Shown here one piece after another: positions 1 through 8,310 of a stretch of DNA of 28,068 bases. Position 1 is the first letter of the stretch. Every line of letters begins with the position of its first letter. The notes beneath the pieces are model-generated. The model made no database searches, had not been told where the DNA came from, and saw nothing but the letters and a program-made list of their open reading frames with translations. Where the stretch lies: contig CALGYL010000386.1 in assembly GCA_937934775.1 (NCBI GenBank), positions 1 to 28,068 on the forward strand, written 5' to 3'. This stretch comes from an uncultured Clostridia bacterium. Its GTDB lineage: Bacteria; Bacillota; Clostridia; Christensenellales; Aristaeellaceae. Position numbers and translations under genes: made by a program.

Positions 1-55
1 GGCGCGGGAAACGGACTACACGGTATCGAAGAGCGTGGGGACGCTGACGGTGACG
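1..55 (+). repeat. 55-bp exact direct repeat, copy 1 (copy 2 at 496-550)
   Basis: Bases 1-55 are identical to 496-550, an offset of 495 bp or 165 codons. Both encode ARETDYTVSKSVGTLTVT. The contig therefore begins inside a repeat of the surface-protein gene, which is the likely reason assembly stopped here. Confidence 0.95.
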
Positions 56-1417
56 GAAAACGCGGACGAGATCGTGGTGACGACGCGTGGGGGAAGCTAC
101 GCGTACGACGGCACGGCGCACGGGGCGACGGTGACGGTGAGCGAGCTGCCGAAGGGGTACACGCTGGAGAAGGCGGTGTCCGGGGCGTCGGCGACGCACG
201 TGTCGGAGGGAACGGTCACGGCGACGTGCGACACGCTGGTGATCAGGAACGCGGCGGGGGAAGATGTAACCGGAAAGCTGAAGATCCAGAAGGTGGACGG
301 GAGCATCGCGGTGACGCCGGTGGAACTGAAGGTGACGACGCCGAACGCGAGCAAGGTATACGACGGAGAAGCGCTGACGGCGGAAGGCAGCGTCAGCGGG
401 TTTGTGAACGGAGAAACGGCGACGTTCGAGACGACGGGGACGCAGACGGGCGTGGGGACGAGCGAGAACGGCTACAGCCTGAAGTATGACCAGACGGCGC
501 GGGAAACGGACTACACGGTATCGAAGAGCGTGGGGACGCTGACGGTGACGCCCCAAATGGTGACGATCAGGGCGAAGAACTTAACGTACTGGTACAACGC
601 TTTGGCGCAGGGGCCGCAGGGAACGACCTACACGACGACGGTGAGCGATTATGCAACCTGGCCGACGCTCTCCGGAACACAGACGGTTTCCAGCATAACC
701 ATTGAGGGCGGGAGTAAGGATGCTGGAACGTACAAGGATGCGCTCGTGCCGGTTGAGGCAATCATCACGGACGGAACGCAAGATGTGACCGCCAATTATA
801 CGCTGCTCTTTGACGCGGGTGATTTGGTCATCATGAAGCGCGGCGCGTCGGGCGACCCGAAGGGGCCTGTGACGATCACGGCGAAAGACGAGACCCACCT
901 GTACAACGCTTCGGTGCAAGGTCCGCAGGGAGCGACCTACACAGCGACGATGGGAGACCATGCGACCTGGACGGCACTGGAAGGCACGGACGCACTGACG
1001 AGCCTGATGATCGCCGGCGGACAGAGGGACATGGGAACGTACGCGGGTGAGCTGATACCCAGCGACGCGGTGCTGATGAACGGCGATCTGGACGTGGGGA
1101 GCAATTACGAGCTGACGTACGTGAACGGCGATCTGACGATCAATCCTCAGTACTTCACGGTTATCTTCGCGGACTACAACGGGAACGTGCTGCAGAGAAC
1201 ACGGGTTCTTTACGGCGGCTCCACCACACCTCCCGGGGATCCGGGAAGGACCGGCTACCTCTTTATTGGTTGGAAAGGCGGCGAGTGGGTAAACGTGACG
1301 GCCAATCAGTACATCATCGCATCCTATAATCCGATTGAGGTGACCAACAGACTGACGGACCTTGGCATTCCGCTGGCGGGGGGCACGGTGGCGAACGTGG
1401 GCGACAGCTTCGACTGA
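2..1417 (+). CDS. MBG/YDG-repeat surface protein, C-terminal part (5' truncated)
   Basis: The frame is open from base 2, so the true start lies outside the contig; the GTG at 35 is internal. The protein is built of repeated beta-sandwich modules opening with a YDG-type motif (YAYDGTAHGA near residue 35, KVYDGEALTAEG near 120), which is the MBG/YDG signature. Two further related modules follow, at about bases 556-835 and 862-1140; both carry YNA...QGPQG and end in DLVI or DLTI. An InlB/Listeria-Bacteroides-type repeat follows (FTVIFADYNGNVL ... GYLFIGW). The protein ends NVGDSFD, with no LPXTG motif and no membrane anchor. Such modules form stalks of secreted or surface adhesins. The first 550 bases use ACG, GCG and GTG codons very heavily, unlike the more normal sequence after them, as expected of a recently amplified repeat. 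The ligand is unknown. Confidence 0.8.
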   Translation, partial: ARETDYTVSKSVGTLTVTENADEIVVTTRGGSYAYDGTAHGATVTVSELPKGYTLEKAVSGASATHVSEGTVTATCDTLVIRNAAGEDVTGKLKIQKVDGSIAVTPVELKVTTPNASKVYDGEALTAEGSVSGFVNGETATFETTGTQTGVGTSENGYSLKYDQTARETDYTVSKSVGTLTVTPQMVTIRAKNLTYWYNALAQGPQGTTYTTTVSDYATWPTLSGTQTVSSITIEGGSKDAGTYKDALVPVEAIITDGTQDVTANYTLLFDAGDLVIMKRGASGDPKGPVTITAKDETHLYNASVQGPQGATYTATMGDHATWTALEGTDALTSLMIAGGQRDMGTYAGELIPSDAVLMNGDLDVGSNYELTYVNGDLTINPQYFTVIFADYNGNVLQRTRVLYGGSTTPPGDPGRTGYLFIGWKGGEWVNVTANQYIIASYNPIEVTNRLTDLGIPLAGGTVANVGDSFD

Positions 1418-1458
1418 TCCCATCAGAACTTGAATTAAAGCGCCCTGAGCGGTGCATC

Positions 1459-1492
1459 CATCCGGCCGGCCGAGGGATCGGCCGACCGGATG
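1459..1492 (+). other. GC-rich hairpin between the surface protein and binding-protein genes
   Basis: Arms 1459-1473 and 1478-1492 pair over 15 bp with one C-A mismatch around the loop GGGA. No T tract follows, so it is not a classical intrinsic terminator. It could be an mRNA-processing or stabilising hairpin ahead of the gene at 1555, or a weak terminator for the gene ending at 1417. Confidence 0.5.
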
Positions 1493-1554
1493 AACCCGAC
1501 TCGGGGCAAAGAGAACCGGCCCAGTCCTACAGTACGAAAAGGGGTAACCCAACA

Positions 1555-3762
1555 ATGAAAAAGATTCTGGTGTCTCTTCTGATCCTGCTCGTGTCGACGC
1601 AGGCAATCGGGGCGGGCGAAGGGGTGGGCGATGCGCAGGCTGTGGCCGCGGAAGCCCCGGTTAAGCTGATTCTTCGCGTAGTGGACGGCCAGGGCAACCC
1701 ACTGGCCGGGGCGCAGGTGTGTGTGCGCAGCGACAGCACCGGAGAGATGGCGTACGAATACACGGCGGACTCGACGGGCATCGCCGCTATCGAGACGCTG
1801 GCGCAGGGCGTGTACACGGCCAAGGCGGTGGATCCGTTCGATGGGTATTCCGCGGCGGAGTCGTTCAACCTCATGGAGGATACCGCCATCGACCTGATTG
1901 TCCGCAAGCTTGCGGAAGGCTCGAAGGTGACGGTTGGCTCCGGTACCGAAGTGAGTGGGAACTTCTTTACCGATATGTGGGGGAACAACACCTCCGATAT
2001 AGACGTGCGGGCCATGCTGCATGGCTACGCGACCGTCGCCTGGACGAACGAAGCAACCTATATGCTGGACACCTCGGTCGTAGCGGTCGTAGGGACGACG
2101 CTGGATGCCGCGGGCAACAAGACCTACACCTTCGATGTTAATCCCGGCCTGACGTACAACGACGGCACGAGCATCACCGCTCGGGATTACGTGTTCAGCG
2201 TGCTCCTTCAGAGCGCGCCGGAGACGGCCGCGCTGGGGGCCGCGACGTACGGATACAGTCAGCTGACCGGGTTTACCGCTTATAGAAACGGAAAATCGGA
2301 CGTGTTTTCCGGGGTCCGGCTGATCGATGAGGACACCTTCAGCCTGACCATCTACAACGGCTATCTACCGTATTTCTACGAGCTGACGTACGTGAACGTG
2401 ACGCCCTACCCGATCTCCGTGATCGCGCCGGGCTTTACCGTGGCCGACGACGGCGACGGCGCCTACATCGCGCCGGAAGGCGAAGCGGGGAAGACGGCGT
2501 TCTCAAGCGAACTCCTTCGGAAGACTATTCTGGATCCGGACAACGGCTACCAGAGCCATCCGATGGTCACCGCGGGTCCGTATCAACTGGTTGCCTACGA
2601 CCGTTCCACCGGCACGGTTTCGTTCAAGGCGAACCGCGCCTACAAGGGAAACGATGAGGGACAGCGCCCGCTGATCGATGAAGTGACGCTGACGCCCGTC
2701 AAGAATTCGGAGGCGCTTGACAAGCTGGAAGCCGGCGATCTGAACATCGTCAACAAGATCAGCGACGCTTCGGTCATCGCCAAGGGCGTGTCGCTCTACG
2801 GGGAACAGAAGCTAAAAATCTCCAACTACCTGCGGTCGGGCTACGGCTTTATCGGGTTTGCGGGCGAGCAGGGCCCTACCGCCTCCGCCAGCGTGCGCAA
2901 GGCCATCGCCTATGCGCTGGACAAAGAAGCCTATGCCAAGGCCTTTGCCGGCGACAACGGCCAGCAAGTCTACAGCTACTACGGCCTCGGCCAGTGGATG
3001 GCCACCCAGTATGTCAACCGGATGAGCGAGCTGGTGACCACCTACCCGCAGGACCTGAAAGCGGCCAGGAAGCTGCTGGAGAAGGACGGCTGGACGCTCA
3101 ACGAAAAAGGCGAAAAGTACGTTGAGGGCACCGACAGCGTGCGCTGCAAGCTTCTCAAGGGCAGCGCGCTGAAGGCGTACAATGCGGTTGAGGCGCCTGT
3201 CGTGGAAGCGGTCAAGGTCGGCAAGAGCACGCTTCTGCCGCTCCGGCTGTACTTTGCCAAGCTGAAGGACAGCCAGGCGGCCCAGCTCCTGGACGAGATG
3301 CTCACGGCGAACCTGAAAACCCTCGGGTTTGACGTCAAGGTGATGGATGTCGACTTCGCGGAGATGCTGGCCTCCGTCAACCGTCAGGCCAGCCGCACCT
3401 ACAACATGTTCGCCTTCGCGACCAACTTCACCTACGTGTTCGATCCCTACTACGCTTTTAACGGCGATCCCGAGTACCAGGGTTCGCTCAATCAGTACGG
3501 CGTTGCCGATGCGGAGCTTCTCAAGCGGGCGAAGAACCTGCGCGAGACTGCGCCCGGCGAGGACCAGACCTACACCGAGCGCTGGCTGAAGCTGATGCAG
3601 CGCTACAGCGAAGTCCTGCCGACGATTCCGCTGTACTCCAACGCGTACTACGACTTCGCAGGCAACACGGTGCAGGGCTACCTGCCAAACGTTCACGGGT
3701 CGTGGCCGGCGGCGCTGATGTACACCTACCTGGGTGAGGAACTCGTGCTGCCCGCCCTGTAG
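1555..3762 (+). CDS. Family 5 (oligopeptide-type) solute-binding protein with N-terminal beta-sandwich domain
   Basis: 735 residues. The start follows AAAAGGGG at a usable distance. Residues 1-20 form a signal peptide (KKILVSLLILLV core, likely cleaved after AIGA) with no lipobox cysteine. Residues about 33-115 resemble a Cna-B/carboxypeptidase-regulatory-like fold (VVDGQGNPLAGAQV ... GVYTAKAVDP). From about 130 to the end the protein resembles SBP_bac_5: GLTYNDGTSITARDYVFSV matches the usual 'DG.p.tA.Dv.fs' block, followed by VRKAIAYALDKEAYAKAF and a C-terminal YNMFAF/LPTIPLYSN segment. Family members deliver peptides or sugars to Opp/Dpp-type importers. No Opp permease or ATPase gene is in this window, and an insertion sequence starts 38 bp downstream. 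The substrate cannot be told from sequence. Confidence 0.85.
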   Translation: MKKILVSLLILLVSTQAIGAGEGVGDAQAVAAEAPVKLILRVVDGQGNPLAGAQVCVRSDSTGEMAYEYTADSTGIAAIETLAQGVYTAKAVDPFDGYSAAESFNLMEDTAIDLIVRKLAEGSKVTVGSGTEVSGNFFTDMWGNNTSDIDVRAMLHGYATVAWTNEATYMLDTSVVAVVGTTLDAAGNKTYTFDVNPGLTYNDGTSITARDYVFSVLLQSAPETAALGAATYGYSQLTGFTAYRNGKSDVFSGVRLIDEDTFSLTIYNGYLPYFYELTYVNVTPYPISVIAPGFTVADDGDGAYIAPEGEAGKTAFSSELLRKTILDPDNGYQSHPMVTAGPYQLVAYDRSTGTVSFKANRAYKGNDEGQRPLIDEVTLTPVKNSEALDKLEAGDLNIVNKISDASVIAKGVSLYGEQKLKISNYLRSGYGFIGFAGEQGPTASASVRKAIAYALDKEAYAKAFAGDNGQQVYSYYGLGQWMATQYVNRMSELVTTYPQDLKAARKLLEKDGWTLNEKGEKYVEGTDSVRCKLLKGSALKAYNAVEAPVVEAVKVGKSTLLPLRLYFAKLKDSQAAQLLDEMLTANLKTLGFDVKVMDVDFAEMLASVNRQASRTYNMFAFATNFTYVFDPYYAFNGDPEYQGSLNQYGVADAELLKRAKNLRETAPGEDQTYTERWLKLMQRYSEVLPTIPLYSNAYYDFAGNTVQGYLPNVHGSWPAALMYTYLGEELVLPAL

Positions 3763-3772
3763 AGAGGCGTCC

Positions 3773-3786
3773 AGAAAGCGCTTTGT
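3773..3786. promoter_or_regulatory. cre-like palindrome
   Basis: AGAAAGCGCTTTGT contains the perfect palindrome AAAGCGCTTT and resembles the LacI-family/CcpA cre consensus. It sits just 3' of the binding-protein gene and 15 bp before the insertion sequence. It may have belonged to a promoter displaced by the insertion, or be fortuitous. Confidence 0.25.
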
Positions 3787-3831
3787 ATAGCTCATACTAG
3801 GGCGTGTCCGAGAATGCATAGTGCTGCATAA

Positions 3832-4610
3832 TCAAGCGAGCCAGATCATAATGCAGGCGAGTTGGACGAAGGCGATCAATCGGGAGGAAAGTTTGTTAAA
3901 GCGGGTAGCGATGCCCCGATACTGCTTGAGTTTCTGGAAGAAGCACTCGACGAGATGGCGTTCCCTGTAGAGATGCCAGTCGCAAGGCCAGGGCTTCTCG
4001 TTTGCCTTGGGCGGGATGCAGTAATCCGCGCCCGCAGCAGTAATGAAGCCTCGGATTGCCTTGGAACCGTAGGCTTTATCTGCCAGCACCACCGTTCCCT
4101 TCAGCGGCACGGCAGACAGGGACGCCTCCGCTTTCCTGGAATCGTGGAAGTTGCCCGCCGACAGGTGGACGTGGATCGGATTCCCCAGGCCATCGACGAT
4201 CGCGTGGATTTTCGCCGTCCTCCCGCCCCGGCTGACTCCGATATGCTGCTGGACTTCCCAGCCTACCGCCCCTTTTTTGCCCCCGCGCTGTGCTGGTGTG
4301 CGTCAACGCTGGTGCTGTCCAGGCTCATGTCCTCAAGATCCGCTTCCTCGCCGAGTTCTTCCAGTATCTTCGAGAACAACCCGGACTTCTGCCACTGCGT
4401 AAAGCGGTCATACACTGTGCTCTTTGCTCCGTACCGATCTGGCAGGTCGCCCCACGGCGCTCCTGTGCGTACGACCCACAGGATTCCATTGAGCATCTGC
4501 CGGTCGTCGCTCCTTGGCCTGCCCAGTTGTCCATCCTGACGCTCTGGGAAGTACTTCTTCAGCCGCTCCCATTCCGAATCCGTGATCTCGTACCGCTTCC
4601 ACGTTGTCAT
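3832..4610 (-). CDS. IS5-family DDE transposase (orfA/orfB joined by -1 frameshift)
   Basis: The first frame (4610 to 4263, 115 aa) starts MTTWKRYEITDSEWE and includes LGRPRSDDRQMLNGILWVVRTGAPW, the usual N-terminal DNA-binding part. It carries the first catalytic Asp in LDSTSVDAHQH and stops shortly after AGAKKG. The second frame continues as GAVGWEVQQHIGVSRGGRTA, then has the second Asp in VVLADKAYGSK and the catalytic Glu in HLVECFFQKLKQYRGIATRF, ending at 3832. A -1 shift at 4272-4278 would give a 259-residue protein, normal for this family, with the full DDE triad. I therefore read it as programmed frameshifting rather than a pseudogene. It cuts and pastes the element via its terminal repeats. 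Confidence 0.85.
4272..4278 (-). promoter_or_regulatory. Slippery heptamer A_AAA_AAG for -1 frameshift
   Basis: On the minus strand the codons run gcA AAA AAG GGG CGG TAG. This is the canonical X_XXY_YYZ heptamer in the zero frame, three codons before the orfA stop. Slipping back one base opens the frame that completes the transposase. GGGG directly follows. I did not identify a clear stimulatory structure. Confidence 0.8.
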
Positions 4611-4832
4611 GCCTCTTCACCTCGCCTTCCTTATTCGGCATGTCATCGCAGAAATCCTTATGGTTCCAAATATTCATTTGCATGTATTTTTATAACTTGT
4701 CGGACGCGACCTGGTTTACCAGTTACAATTTCGAGGGAGGCAGGGCTTTGGCATCGCTGGTTGGGGATCAGATGTATGGGGGAAATTGGATGGAAACAGC
4801 GGAGATATCCTGCATAGAATCCGAATCACATT

Positions 4833-5717
4833 TTACTGATTGTTCAGATGCGCGTCGGTCCAAGCGTTTTTCATTTTGGTCGGCGTAACGCCCATATACT
4901 GCTTGAAGGTGCGTAAAAAATACTTTAGATCATTGAATCCCACCTCATGGGCGATCTCGTCGATGGTCTTGGTGGAGGAGAGCAGTTTTTCCTTGGCCTT
5001 CTCCATCCGGAGCCGGTTGATGTACCGGATCAGGGAGTATCCCGTCTTGCTGCGAAACAGGTCTGAGAGATAGTTGGGCGTGTAGCCGAATGTCTCGGCA
5101 ATATCGGGCACCGAGAGTTGTCTGCCGATGTTTATATTGATCCACTGCACCATTTCGGAAAACCGGAAAACGGGTTTGGTCTCATACTCGCTTTGATAAT
5201 ACTCCATCGCCTGCTGTGTGAGCTCTATCAGCAGCATGCCCAGGCAGTAATTGGCGTATTGCTTGGAGTAGCAGTTTCCGTAGCGGCCGTACATCAACTG
5301 TTGAAACAAGAGGCTGATCCGGCTTGAAAACGCAAGCCTTGAGTGGCGCGGGATCAGGATGCACCGGTCGTTATTATTCAGTGCGCGGTTGTTCATCAGG
5401 TAGTAGGCTTCGAGCGCGTCGTCGTCGGTGAGGGTCTCTACGTGCTCGCCCAGGTAGAAGTGCGTCCAGTAGTAGATCAGGTCGCGCGACGGTGCGCTCG
5501 AACGCTGCCGGAGCCCCGGGCGCAGAAAAAGCGTCTCATTCTCGTTCAGATCCAGCGCCTCCTGATCCTCCTGAAAATGCAGCGTGTTGCGGACGCCCAT
5601 CAATATCAGGTAGGAATCGATCACCCGGTCGGGATGCATAAAATCACCTTCGGAGACGAGCTTTCCACAAGAGATGTGGCTCAGCGTATCCGACAGTTTT
5701 GCCCGGAAGAACAACAT
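4833..5717 (-). CDS. AraC-family transcriptional regulator
   Basis: A variable N-terminal sensing region (LHFQEDQEALDLNENETLFLRPG resembles a cupin-like AraC arm) precedes a C-terminal pair of helix-turn-helix motifs. The first is QLSVPDIAETFGYTPNYLSDLFRSKTGYSL. The second is TIDEIAHEVGFNDLKYFLRTFKQYMGVTP with the usual GF.d..YF...FK..G.TP signature. The frame extends upstream to a TTG at 5762, but no ribosome binding site precedes it. ATG 5717 has AAAGGTGGATGG upstream and is preferred. The gene diverges from the sugar-importer operon beginning at 6020 and is the natural regulator of it. The effector is unknown but probably a sugar from that pathway. Confidence 0.88.
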   Translation of the reverse strand: MLFFRAKLSDTLSHISCGKLVSEGDFMHPDRVIDSYLILMGVRNTLHFQEDQEALDLNENETLFLRPGLRQRSSAPSRDLIYYWTHFYLGEHVETLTDDDALEAYYLMNNRALNNNDRCILIPRHSRLAFSSRISLLFQQLMYGRYGNCYSKQYANYCLGMLLIELTQQAMEYYQSEYETKPVFRFSEMVQWININIGRQLSVPDIAETFGYTPNYLSDLFRSKTGYSLIRYINRLRMEKAKEKLLSSTKTIDEIAHEVGFNDLKYFLRTFKQYMGVTPTKMKNAWTDAHLNNQ

Positions 5718-5809
5718 CTGTATTCCATCCACCTTTTCAGTGAATTCGCGGCTTGTTTTCAACTGGTTTGTTAACTATAATAAAAACATCGACGACATCG
5801 CCATCGTAG

Positions 5810-5838
5810 ATTATATATTTTTTATCTAAATTTGTAAA
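5810..5838 (-). promoter_or_regulatory. SigA-type promoter for the AraC gene
   Basis: Read on the minus strand: TTTACA (5838-5833), 17-bp spacer, TATAAT (5815-5810). This is one of the best SigA matches in the window. It lies about 95 bp upstream of the preferred AraC start. The surrounding 5763-6019 interval is AT-rich, and no equally good promoter was found for the rightward importer operon. Confidence 0.7.
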
Positions 5839-6019
5839 CATATATTTCACCATTCCGTATGTTTATTGGGTTTTGGGTTTGCATCCGGCATTTGCCTTCC
5901 GGCTCGAATGACCTGTCTGTCGAAGCGGAGGTGGATAAATTCCAGAAAGATGTTCCCACTGCCAACCCATATCGAGAGGTTCAGGAAGAGCGCCCAATAT
6001 TAAAGAGGAGGTTTTTTCC

Positions 6020-7312
6020 ATGAAGCCCAGAATCCTTGCCTTATTGATGACTGTTATGCTCCTCGCAACCCTGCTCCCGCTGCCCGCCGCCATGGCGGAG
6101 GGACCCGTCACGATCACCTTCTCCGGTTGGGAAGCCAGCCCCCTGGAAACCGAGAGCGTCCGCAAGGGCATCGCGCTGTTTGAGAGCCAGCACCCGAACA
6201 TCAAAGTCGAGTACATCCCTCTGGGCAAGTATGACGACTATGCCACCAAGCTTTTGACATCCATGGCCGGTAACGCCGCGCCTGACGTCTTCTTCCTGGG
6301 CGCCGCCATGTACGGCTCCTACATCAAGAAAGGCGTGCTCCTGGACCTGACCGACCGGTTCTACCAGACCTACAAGGATGAGGACTTCATCCCCTCGGCG
6401 CTGAACATCATGAAGCGGGACGGTAAGATCTTCGGCGTGTCCTCCTGCACGGTGTCTCAGATCCTCTATTACAACAAGGACATCTTTGACGCCGCGGGCG
6501 AGCCCTATCCGCCGTCCAAGCCCGACGAGGCTTGGACCTGGGCGAAGCTGGAAGAAGTCGCCAAGCGCCTGACCAAGGGCGACGGCGATGTCAAGGACAC
6601 CTACGGCTTCTACTTCAACAACATGGCGGGCTTCAACGAGGCCATCATGCTGCAGGTTGGCAATAAGATGTTCAGCGACGACCACACCAAGTTCACTGCC
6701 AATGATTCTAAAGTCATCGACGCGTTCACCACGATCCGCAACCTGCGTACCGTGGACGGCGTGATGCCCTCCTCCTCCACGCTGACCAACGTGGGCATGA
6801 GCGGCGCGCAGATGTTGCAGACAGGCAAGATCGCGATGATGGCGGACGGCTCCTGGGCGCTGCAGGAACTGGCGACGCTGGGCTTCAACGTGGGCATGGG
6901 CGTGCTGCCGAAGTTCGATGAGTCCGTTACCCAGGGCCAGGCCCACGTGCACGCGGCCTGGGCCAAGACGCAGCATCCGGAGGAAGCTTGGGAGTTCCTG
7001 AAGTTCCTGTCGGGCAACGAGTATCAGGTGGACTTGATCAAGAGCGGCCTATGGATGCCCAACAAAACCTTCCTGTACAGCGATGAGGGCGTCAAGACCT
7101 GGTACGACGAGAAGGTGCATACCCCCGCCTATCTGGACATGCTCAGCTACTTCAAGGACGCGCCCTCCATGCCGACGGCCCTCCTGGGCAACGGCGAGAT
7201 GGAGACGCTGGAGCTGGAAGAGCTGGACGAGATCTATAAGAATGACAAGGATGTCGCAGCCGTGATGGCCGACTTTGAGACCCGCGCCAACAAGATCCTT
7301 GCCGCGGGCTGA
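6020..7312 (+). CDS. Sugar ABC transporter substrate-binding protein (family 1)
   Basis: 430 residues after a strong AAAGAGGAGG site at 6004-6013. The signal peptide is MKPRILALLMTVMLLATLLPLP with likely cleavage after AAMA, and there is no lipobox cysteine. The mature part starts VTITFSGWEASPLET and carries typical SBP_bac_1 features: GIALFESQHPNIKVEYIPLG, LLTSMAGNAAPDVFFLG, KIFGVSSCTVSQILYYNKDIF and KIAMMADGSWALQEL. The family binds mono- or oligosaccharides outside the membrane and delivers them to MalF/MalG-type permeases, which follow directly. The glycosidase genes downstream suggest arabinose-containing oligosaccharides; that is inference. No ATP-binding subunit is encoded nearby, so a shared MsiK/MsmK-type ATPase is probably used. 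Confidence 0.92.
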   Translation: MKPRILALLMTVMLLATLLPLPAAMAEGPVTITFSGWEASPLETESVRKGIALFESQHPNIKVEYIPLGKYDDYATKLLTSMAGNAAPDVFFLGAAMYGSYIKKGVLLDLTDRFYQTYKDEDFIPSALNIMKRDGKIFGVSSCTVSQILYYNKDIFDAAGEPYPPSKPDEAWTWAKLEEVAKRLTKGDGDVKDTYGFYFNNMAGFNEAIMLQVGNKMFSDDHTKFTANDSKVIDAFTTIRNLRTVDGVMPSSSTLTNVGMSGAQMLQTGKIAMMADGSWALQELATLGFNVGMGVLPKFDESVTQGQAHVHAAWAKTQHPEEAWEFLKFLSGNEYQVDLIKSGLWMPNKTFLYSDEGVKTWYDEKVHTPAYLDMLSYFKDAPSMPTALLGNGEMETLELEELDEIYKNDKDVAAVMADFETRANKILAAG

Positions 7313-7331
7313 CGAGACCTGACAACCTGAC

Positions 7332-7365
7332 GGCCTGAAGGGAGACGAAGGTCCCCCTTCAGGCC
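7332..7365 (+). other. Intra-operon hairpin after the binding-protein gene
   Basis: GGCCTGAAGGG (7332-7342) pairs perfectly with CCCTTCAGGCC (7355-7365) around a 12-nt loop. There is no T tract after it. Such hairpins commonly follow binding-protein genes. They stabilise the upstream mRNA or attenuate read-through, giving more binding protein than permease. The first permease starts 25 bp downstream. Confidence 0.7.
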
Positions 7366-7389
7366 CTTGAAAGCGAGGGGATTCGTCCT

Positions 7390-8298
7390 ATGACCGCCAC
7401 CGCACCCCGGCGCAGGCGCACGCTGCGCGATATGACCTACCGGGATTCCTTCTGGGTCCTTGTGTTCCTCGGGCCAAACCTGATCGGCTTTCTGATATTC
7501 ACGCTCTGGCCGGTGATCATGACGTTCGTCTTATCGCTGAGTTCCTATGACATCCTGACGCCGATGAAGTTCATCGGCCTTCAAAATTATCGTGACCTGT
7601 TCCAGGACGAGGTCTTTCTGAAAGTATTCAAAAACACCTGGGTTTACACGCTGACGACGGTGCCCATCGGGGTCACGCTTTCGCTGTTTCTCGCCATCGC
7701 GCTGGACAAGAGCGACCGAGGCATCCGCTTCTTCCGTGGCGCCTATTTCATTCCCGTCATCTCGTCGATGGTGTCTATCGGCGTGGTGTGGCAGTGGCTC
7801 TACAACCCGGAATTCGGGTTAATCAATAACTTGCTGGAAAAGATCGGAATCAACGGCCCCATGTGGCTGACCAGCGACAAGACCGCCATGATCGCGCTGA
7901 TCATCGTCGCCATATGGAAAAATCTGGGTTATAACATGCTGATCTTCCTGGCGGGACTTCAGAGCATTGAGCGCAATTACTATGAGGCGGCCGAGATCGA
8001 TGGCGCCGGCTGGTGGCAGCAGTTCCGGAATATCACGCTGCCGCTGCTTACGCCCACGACCTTCTTCGTATTGGTCATGGCGTTCATTGGATCCTTCCAG
8101 GTGTTTGACCTGGTGATGATGATGACCCAGGGCGGGCCGGGGCGGGCCACCTCGGTGGTGGTTCACTACCTGTACCAAAACGCCTTTAAGTTCTTCAAAA
8201 TGGGCTATGCCAGCGCGATGGCCTATGTGCTGTTCGCCGTGATCCTGGTGGTCACCGGCATTCAGATGCTGTTTCAAAAAAAATGGGTCAATTACTAG
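7390..8298 (+). CDS. Sugar ABC transporter permease (MalF/UgpA type)
   Basis: 302 residues. A basic N-terminus (PRRRRTLRD) is followed by about six hydrophobic segments, the first FWVLVFLGPNLIGFLIFTLWPVIM. The EAA loop that docks the ATPase reads EAAEIDGAGWWQQFRNITLP near residues 200-220, close to the consensus EAA...DGA.....F..I.LP. It ends in a further membrane helix before QKKWVNY. It lies 77 bp after the binding-protein gene and 12 bp before the second permease, in one operon. Confidence 0.93.
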   Translation: MTATAPRRRRTLRDMTYRDSFWVLVFLGPNLIGFLIFTLWPVIMTFVLSLSSYDILTPMKFIGLQNYRDLFQDEVFLKVFKNTWVYTLTTVPIGVTLSLFLAIALDKSDRGIRFFRGAYFIPVISSMVSIGVVWQWLYNPEFGLINNLLEKIGINGPMWLTSDKTAMIALIIVAIWKNLGYNMLIFLAGLQSIERNYYEAAEIDGAGWWQQFRNITLPLLTPTTFFVLVMAFIGSFQVFDLVMMMTQGGPGRATSVVVHYLYQNAFKFFKMGYASAMAYVLFAVILVVTGIQMLFQKKWVNY

Positions 8299-8310
8299 AG
8301 GATAGCGCAG

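Larger units (their letters stand above)
3801..4710 (-). mobile_element. IS5-family (IS427-like) insertion sequence
   Basis: About 910 bp. The ends form imperfect inverted repeats: GGCGTGTCCGAGAA from 3801 and, read on the other strand from 4710, GTCGCGTCCGACAA. CTAG (3797-3800) precedes the left end and CTGG (4711-4714) follows the right end. These could be a decayed CTAG target duplication, since IS5-family elements often use CTAG-like or TA targets. The interior holds one transposase on the minus strand split over two frames. The exact ends are inferred from the repeats and could be off by a few bases. Confidence 0.8.

Noticed and set aside
581..1606. 341-codon minus-strand frame opposite the surface protein
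   Set aside because: It overlaps clear MBG modules and the next gene's start, is rich in His and Arg, and is the typical shadow of repetitive GC-rich coding DNA.
5343..5774. Open frame of 143 codons on the plus strand opposite the AraC gene
   Set aside because: It mirrors the AraC coding frame, has no ribosome binding site or domain, and is explained by GC-rich third positions.
6041..6976. 311-codon minus-strand frame opposite the sugar-binding protein gene
   Set aside because: Composition (many His, Val, Gly) is that of an antisense shadow; the plus-strand gene is unambiguous.
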